From contig PMBT01000109.1 in NCBI GenBank assembly GCA_003153035.1, forward strand, positions 22,042 to 61,312: 39,271 nucleotides of DNA, given 5' to 3'. Both the position numbers and the translations under genes were made by a program. The DNA comes from Opitutia bacterium (lineage in GTDB: Bacteria; Verrucomicrobiota; Verrucomicrobiia; Opitutales; Opitutaceae). Below are positions 35,795-39,271 of the stretch, one piece after another. The notes below the pieces were generated by a model. That model saw only the letters and a list, made by a program, of their open reading frames with translations, was not told where the DNA came from and made no database searches. The first letter of the stretch is position 1, and each line of letters starts with the position of its first letter.

Positions 35795-36165
35795 GGCGGG
35801 AAAAACTTATGGGAAAGCTGGCGGGAGAAGCGGGACCACGGGCGAAGGGCGGATCAAGAACACATCTGGTGGGGAGATGGTTGGATTCTTTTCAAACCCA
35901 CCCGTCAAGGGCACACCCAACAACGAAAGCCGGGTGGCCTCGAGACTGAGACGCCGGGCCGGGCGGAAAGTTTCGTGGATCCGGCACTTGCGGCGTACGC
36001 AGTGAGGGTCTGGCCGGCGAGCGGACGGGAGAAAGGGGGCGGGAAAGCAGGGCGGCCATGACGCCAAGGAGTCTGCCGGACGGCCGGTGCGGAGTTGAAA
36101 GCTTTTTGACCGGCGGCAAGGAGAAAGGATCAACGGTTCCGGCTGGCGGTCGGCGGTCCACCGCT
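35795..36165. other. Gap between TolC-family and PpiD-like genes
   Basis: 371 bases between two minus-strand genes. A minus-strand TTGACG lies near 35912, but no -10 box stands at the right distance. No gene, clear terminator or repeat was found. Confidence 0.4.
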
Positions 36166-37839
36166 TCAGCGCGCGGCGGCCGGCGTATTCCTCTTCAGCT
36201 CACGGGAGACGATTTCCTCCATGAACAAGTTCCGGTTTGCGCTCACGGACAGGCGGGCGAGTTGCGCCTGCGTCGCGGCAAACTGCGGGCTGGTCTCGGC
36301 CAGATCAGGGCTCTTTTTATCCTTCACGTAGACGAAGAGCCCCTTGTCCTCGGTCAGCAACATGTCGGATACCTGGCCCCGCTCCAAACGATCGAGCGGG
36401 CCCAGCACCGTGGCCTCGATTTCTTTCGGAGGCTGGCGGCGGAGAAAGGACGGATACTCCTTCACCACCAGTTTGGGCTGGCTGCCGCCCGTGACGGCGG
36501 CGGCCGCCCTGTCAAATGCTTCGCCCGCCTTGAGGCGCGTCTCGAGCTGACCGCGGAGCGTCCGGCCGAACTCGACAAAACGCTGGCGACGTTCGTTCTC
36601 CTTGAAGTCGGCACCCACGCGATCGCGGACCTGGGCAAGACCCGGCTGGAAGGAAGGCAGGGTCTCCCGCCAGAAAAGCACCAGGCTGCCGGCCGTGCCG
36701 GACAGGGCGTCGGACACCGGATGATCCGCCCCGAGTTGCAGAGCCTGCTCGACGATCGTTGGAGTCCAGTCGAGCCCCGGCGGAACGGCGTCCCGATGGA
36801 ACGGGGCCACGGCCTTGAGGGTGAGTTTGTTCTTGGCGAGGAAATCATCAAAGGCCGGCGTGTGGGGCGTTAGTTTCTGTTCGTAAATGGCCACGGTCAG
36901 GTCGGCGGCCGCCTTGGCCGCCAGGCGCTGGGCCCGTTCAGTCTTGAGCGCCTGTTCGACTTGCGGCCGCACCGCGGCGAAATCGGCGTCGAGATTGACC
37001 GCCTTGGCGGCGTCCGCGGCTTTGGGTTCAGCGGGCTTTGGAAACCGAAGCGGATTCTCATCGAAATAGGCACGCACCTCGGCCGCGGTGACGCTGACCG
37101 CGCCCAGAAAGGCGCTGGCGGGATACTCAACAAAGTCGACCCCGACGCGCGGGGGCACCATGTAGCGAAAGGCCGTGTCATCGTAGAAGCGCTTAAGCGC
37201 ATCCTCTGCCACCGGAAGGTCGGGTTGGAAGGAGGCGTAATCGGCGGTGGCGACCGCGATCGTCCACGTGGAGTCGGCGAGCGCCAGCTGGGCCCTGATC
37301 TCACCCGGCAGGACATAGCCGGGGCCGACCAGAATCTGCTGGAGGCGCATGATCCGGACGTCATCACTCAGGACTCGGGAGATATCGCCCTCGGAGAGGC
37401 GGGGATTGGTCTTGAGGCTGTCGCGAAAAGTGGCGTAGCGGTTGGCATCGAACTGGCCATCGGCCCCGGCGAAGGCGCCGAGATTCTTGATGTAGGTGGC
37501 GAGGTCCTCCCTGGACGGAGCGGGGATCTTGAGCTGGTCGGCGAGGGCGAGGGCGGCGATGCGCTGGAGGCCGTATTCCTGGACTTGCGCGCTCTCGCGG
37601 GGCATGAAGCCGGCCTGAAGCTGCACGCTGAGCGCGGCATCGCCATACAGGCTTTCGCTGGCGCCTTGCCGGCTGAGGTCGTGACCGAAGAACAATTGGG
37701 AATACGTCTTGGGTCCGGCCCGACCGATGCCCGGGGAGGCACCGATCGTGAAGATGAACGAGATGATGGTGACGGCCAGCAGCACGCCAAACACGACGCG
37801 AAAGTGGTGCTGGAAGGAGCGTTGAATCCAAGAAATCAT
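36166..37839 (-). CDS. PpiD/SurA-N-like periplasmic chaperone without clear parvulin domain
   Basis: From the ATG at 37839 the product has 557 residues. ISWIQRSFQHHFRVVFGVLLAVTIISFIFTIG gives one N-terminal inner-membrane helix, the typical PpiD start. Residues about 35-200 (TYSQLFFGHDLSR, LQRIAALALADQLKI, FDANRYATFRDSLKTNPRLSEGDI) match the SurA-N type chaperone domain. The following 350 residues are helix-rich, and the histidine motif of parvulin isomerases (xHILV) is not seen, so it may be a chaperone only. An extended frame to 37977 has a Pro/Arg-rich non-homologous N-terminus and is rejected. Confidence 0.82.
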   Translation of the reverse strand: MISWIQRSFQHHFRVVFGVLLAVTIISFIFTIGASPGIGRAGPKTYSQLFFGHDLSRQGASESLYGDAALSVQLQAGFMPRESAQVQEYGLQRIAALALADQLKIPAPSREDLATYIKNLGAFAGADGQFDANRYATFRDSLKTNPRLSEGDISRVLSDDVRIMRLQQILVGPGYVLPGEIRAQLALADSTWTIAVATADYASFQPDLPVAEDALKRFYDDTAFRYMVPPRVGVDFVEYPASAFLGAVSVTAAEVRAYFDENPLRFPKPAEPKAADAAKAVNLDADFAAVRPQVEQALKTERAQRLAAKAAADLTVAIYEQKLTPHTPAFDDFLAKNKLTLKAVAPFHRDAVPPGLDWTPTIVEQALQLGADHPVSDALSGTAGSLVLFWRETLPSFQPGLAQVRDRVGADFKENERRQRFVEFGRTLRGQLETRLKAGEAFDRAAAAVTGGSQPKLVVKEYPSFLRRQPPKEIEATVLGPLDRLERGQVSDMLLTEDKGLFVYVKDKKSPDLAETSPQFAATQAQLARLSVSANRNLFMEEIVSRELKRNTPAAAR

Positions 37840-37973
37840 GGGCGAAAGAGGGCGAGCTAACGCGGGGCGGGAAGAGGTGTCAACCGGGGATTGGGCCAAA
37901 CACCGCGGTCGGGCTTCTCCGGGCCGATCTGGAGTGTCCGTCGCGGCGGCCGCATAGGCCGGGCGCGGCGCCG

Positions 37974-38876
37974 TCACACCGCTTGCGTGGCCACGAGGCC
38001 GGAGCGACCGTCGACGGGGGCCAGGACCTGATCGCGCACCGGAATGGTTGCGCGGTTGGCAAGGAGTTCGCGCGCCAGGTCGTCCAGACGCATGAACTGG
38101 ATCCCGCTTCCGATGCAGGCGCGCAGCAGGGCGCGGAACAGGTCGCGTTTGCCCATGCCTTCGATTTCGGCGTGAATGGTGAGGACGTTGGGCTGGTCGG
38201 GGCGCAGGAGCGAGAGATAGTGGGCCACGATGCGGCCGTCGGGATACTCCGCCCGGCCGAGCAACTCGTCAAAGGTTGGCAGGGTGCTGGGGATTTCCAG
38301 CGTCTTGAACACGCGGCCATCGATGCGGGGGAAGAAAGGCGATCCGTTGCGGGTATCGCTCGCGTAGAGGAGTCCGGCCTCATCGTAAACCTCGCGGCTG
38401 CGGGCGTTGCTCTGCCAGCCGGCGGCGCCCGCCGTGTGCGCCTCGCGCCCGAAGATGCGTACGAACTCGGCGCGGGCGGCGGCGAATTCCGCCCGGACCG
38501 CCTCAAGGCTCATCTTCTGCACGTAATCCTGCCAGCGGTAGTGGTTGTAGCAGTGAATGCCCACTTCGTAGCCGGCGTCGCGCACGGCGCGCATAACCTC
38601 CGGGTGGCGGCGCCCGATGTGGGGCGCGGGCAGCAACGTGCCGTTCAAGAGCGCGCGGATGCCGTAGATCTGGACGACGCTGGTGCGGCTGACCTTTTTG
38701 AAGAATCCCGGGCGGAAGATGCGCGTGATCGCGCGGCCGGTCTGGTCGGGGCCGAGCGAGAAAAGAAAACACGCGGGGATGCCGGCTGCGCGGCAGTCGG
38801 CCGCGAGGTTGGGCAAGCCGAGCCGCGTGCCGCGGTCGGTGTCGACATCGACCTTAAGTGCGAGGCGGATGGGCAT
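37974..38876 (-). CDS. arnD: ArnD: undecaprenyl-phosphate-L-Ara4FN deformylase
   Basis: Polysaccharide-deacetylase (NodB) enzyme that removes the formyl group from undecaprenyl-phosphate-Ara4FN before the sugar is moved to lipid A, a route to cationic-peptide (polymyxin) resistance. The 300-residue protein follows E. coli ArnD along its whole length: LALKVDVDTDRGTRLGLP, FLFSLGPDQTGRAI, YEVGIHCYNHYRWQD, AAGWQSN, IPSTLPTFDELLGR and TIHAEIEGMG. The metal-binding Asp and His residues are present. ATG at 38876 is chosen; the frame running to 39035 goes through the repeat. It follows arnA with a gap of about 74 bases filled by the paired palindrome. Confidence 0.9.
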   Translation of the reverse strand: MPIRLALKVDVDTDRGTRLGLPNLAADCRAAGIPACFLFSLGPDQTGRAITRIFRPGFFKKVSRTSVVQIYGIRALLNGTLLPAPHIGRRHPEVMRAVRDAGYEVGIHCYNHYRWQDYVQKMSLEAVRAEFAAARAEFVRIFGREAHTAGAAGWQSNARSREVYDEAGLLYASDTRNGSPFFPRIDGRVFKTLEIPSTLPTFDELLGRAEYPDGRIVAHYLSLLRPDQPNVLTIHAEIEGMGKRDLFRALLRACIGSGIQFMRLDDLARELLANRATIPVRDQVLAPVDGRSGLVATQAV

Positions 38877-38891
38877 GCGGTAGGATTTCTC

Positions 38892-38949
38892 GTGGCATGG
38901 GTCTCCCGACCCATGTTTAGGACGCCACCGGTCGGGAGACCCGTGCCAC
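38892..38949. repeat. Paired 24-nt palindromic repeat, copy 2
   Basis: Units at 38892-38915 and 38926-38949 repeat the arrangement of 5182-5240, with a ten-base spacer. The first unit carries CATGGGTC and GACCCATG where the other copies have CACGGGTC and GACCCGTG: both strands of its stem have changed together. It lies between arnA and arnD on the same transcript. Confidence 0.85.
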
Positions 38950-38950
38950 C

Positions 38951-39271
38951 TTACTCCAGCTGGTAATCCTTGTGCGCGAGGTGGTAGTCGAGGGTGAGCC
39001 TGATGGCGGTCTGAAGGTCGACCTTGGGCTTCCAACCGAGATACTTCCTCGCGTTGCCGATGGCGGGCACGCGATTCTGGATGTCCTGGTAGTATTTGCC
39101 GAAATAGGTGCCCGATGGCACGACGACGACCCTGGCCAGCTGGGCGTGCTCGCGGTATTCCGGATACCGTCGGAATGCGGCGATGATCAGCCGGGCGAGC
39201 CGGGCGACGCTCACATTATTCTTCGGGTTGCCGATGTTGAAAATGCGGCGCGAGGCGCAGCCGTCCTTGTT
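38951..39271 (-). CDS. arnA: ArnA C-terminal end (UDP-glucuronate decarboxylase domain), partial
   Basis: The last 106 codons of a gene running off the right edge. The readable protein RIFNIGNPKNNVSVARLARLI, then SGTYFGKYYQDIQNRVPAI and NARKYLGWKPKVDLQTAI, matches the C-terminal end of E. coli ArnA (INIGNPxNxxSI, YYGKGYQD, P.I.NA...L.W.PK.D). This domain oxidises and decarboxylates UDP-glucuronate to UDP-Ara4O. Whether the N-terminal formyltransferase domain is fused cannot be seen. It should be the gene before arnD in an arn operon. Confidence 0.85.
   Translation of the reverse strand, partial: NKDGCASRRIFNIGNPKNNVSVARLARLIIAAFRRYPEYREHAQLARVVVVPSGTYFGKYYQDIQNRVPAIGNARKYLGWKPKVDLQTAIRLTLDYHLAHKDYQLE

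Noticed and set aside
35880-35920. Promoter for the TolC-family gene (minus-strand TTGACG)
   Set aside because: The only A/T-rich candidate -10 is about 12 bases away, too close for a sigma-70 promoter.
34874-36061. Plus-strand open frame (395 codons) across the TolC-family gene
   Set aside because: Antisense shadow of a gene with signal peptide and OEP repeats.

Overview
The window is high-GC bacterial DNA with almost no wasted space. Several features point to a Gram-negative bacterium with an outer membrane: a TolC-type outer-membrane protein, ArnD and the end of ArnA (L-Ara4N lipid A modification), a PpiD-like periplasmic chaperone and a DUF502 membrane protein. Gene content, frequent TTG/GTG starts, weak Shine-Dalgarno sequences and REP-like palindromes fit a Verrucomicrobiota member, most likely Opitutales/Opitutaceae. 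That placement is inference from style; there is no rRNA or complete marker gene beyond ligA to settle it.

Layout. 1-26 is the 3' end of a tRNA cut by the window edge. 0.45-5.1 kb holds a secreted beta-lactamase-fold hydrolase, a priming sugar transferase, and a VanZ-like protein overlapping ligA. After a palindromic repeat comes a Tat-exported metallophosphoesterase (5.4-6.4 kb). 6.5-20.8 kb is a surface glycan/glycolipid locus: two GT4 glycosyltransferases on the plus strand; a tight minus-strand operon (GT-C transferase, second GT-C protein, GT4, serine-palmitoyltransferase-like oxoamine synthase, MFS permease); then, divergently, two more large membrane proteins and a methyltransferase. 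Three of the large membrane proteins share a C-terminal beta-rich module.

20.8-27.1 kb is a minus-strand run, pyrR-pyrB-pyrC-Sel1-CPBP protease-thiL-tsaE. Two similar 21-bp palindromes lie before pyrR and before tsaE. 27.4-32.6 kb is another minus-strand run: a lipid kinase, a DUF502 protein, recO and a 933-residue protein joining a RecB-like nuclease domain to an iron-sulphur XPD/DinG-like helicase. miaA is divergent. A small membrane protein, a TolC-family protein, a PpiD-like protein, arnD and the C-terminus of arnA (running off the right edge) close the window.

The most unusual material is non-coding or superimposed on genes. (i) Hairpin elements built of 6-7 nt periodic units fill the pyrB-pyrC and recO-helicase gaps and share an exact 13-mer; similar heptad tracts sit in frame inside the helicase gene. 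(ii) A paired 24-nt palindrome occurs twice, 33 kb apart, with a compensatory stem change. (iii) A second REP-like family is built on a shared 15-mer. (iv) There is the pair of 21-bp operator-like palindromes. No CRISPR array, transposase, integrase or prophage was found.
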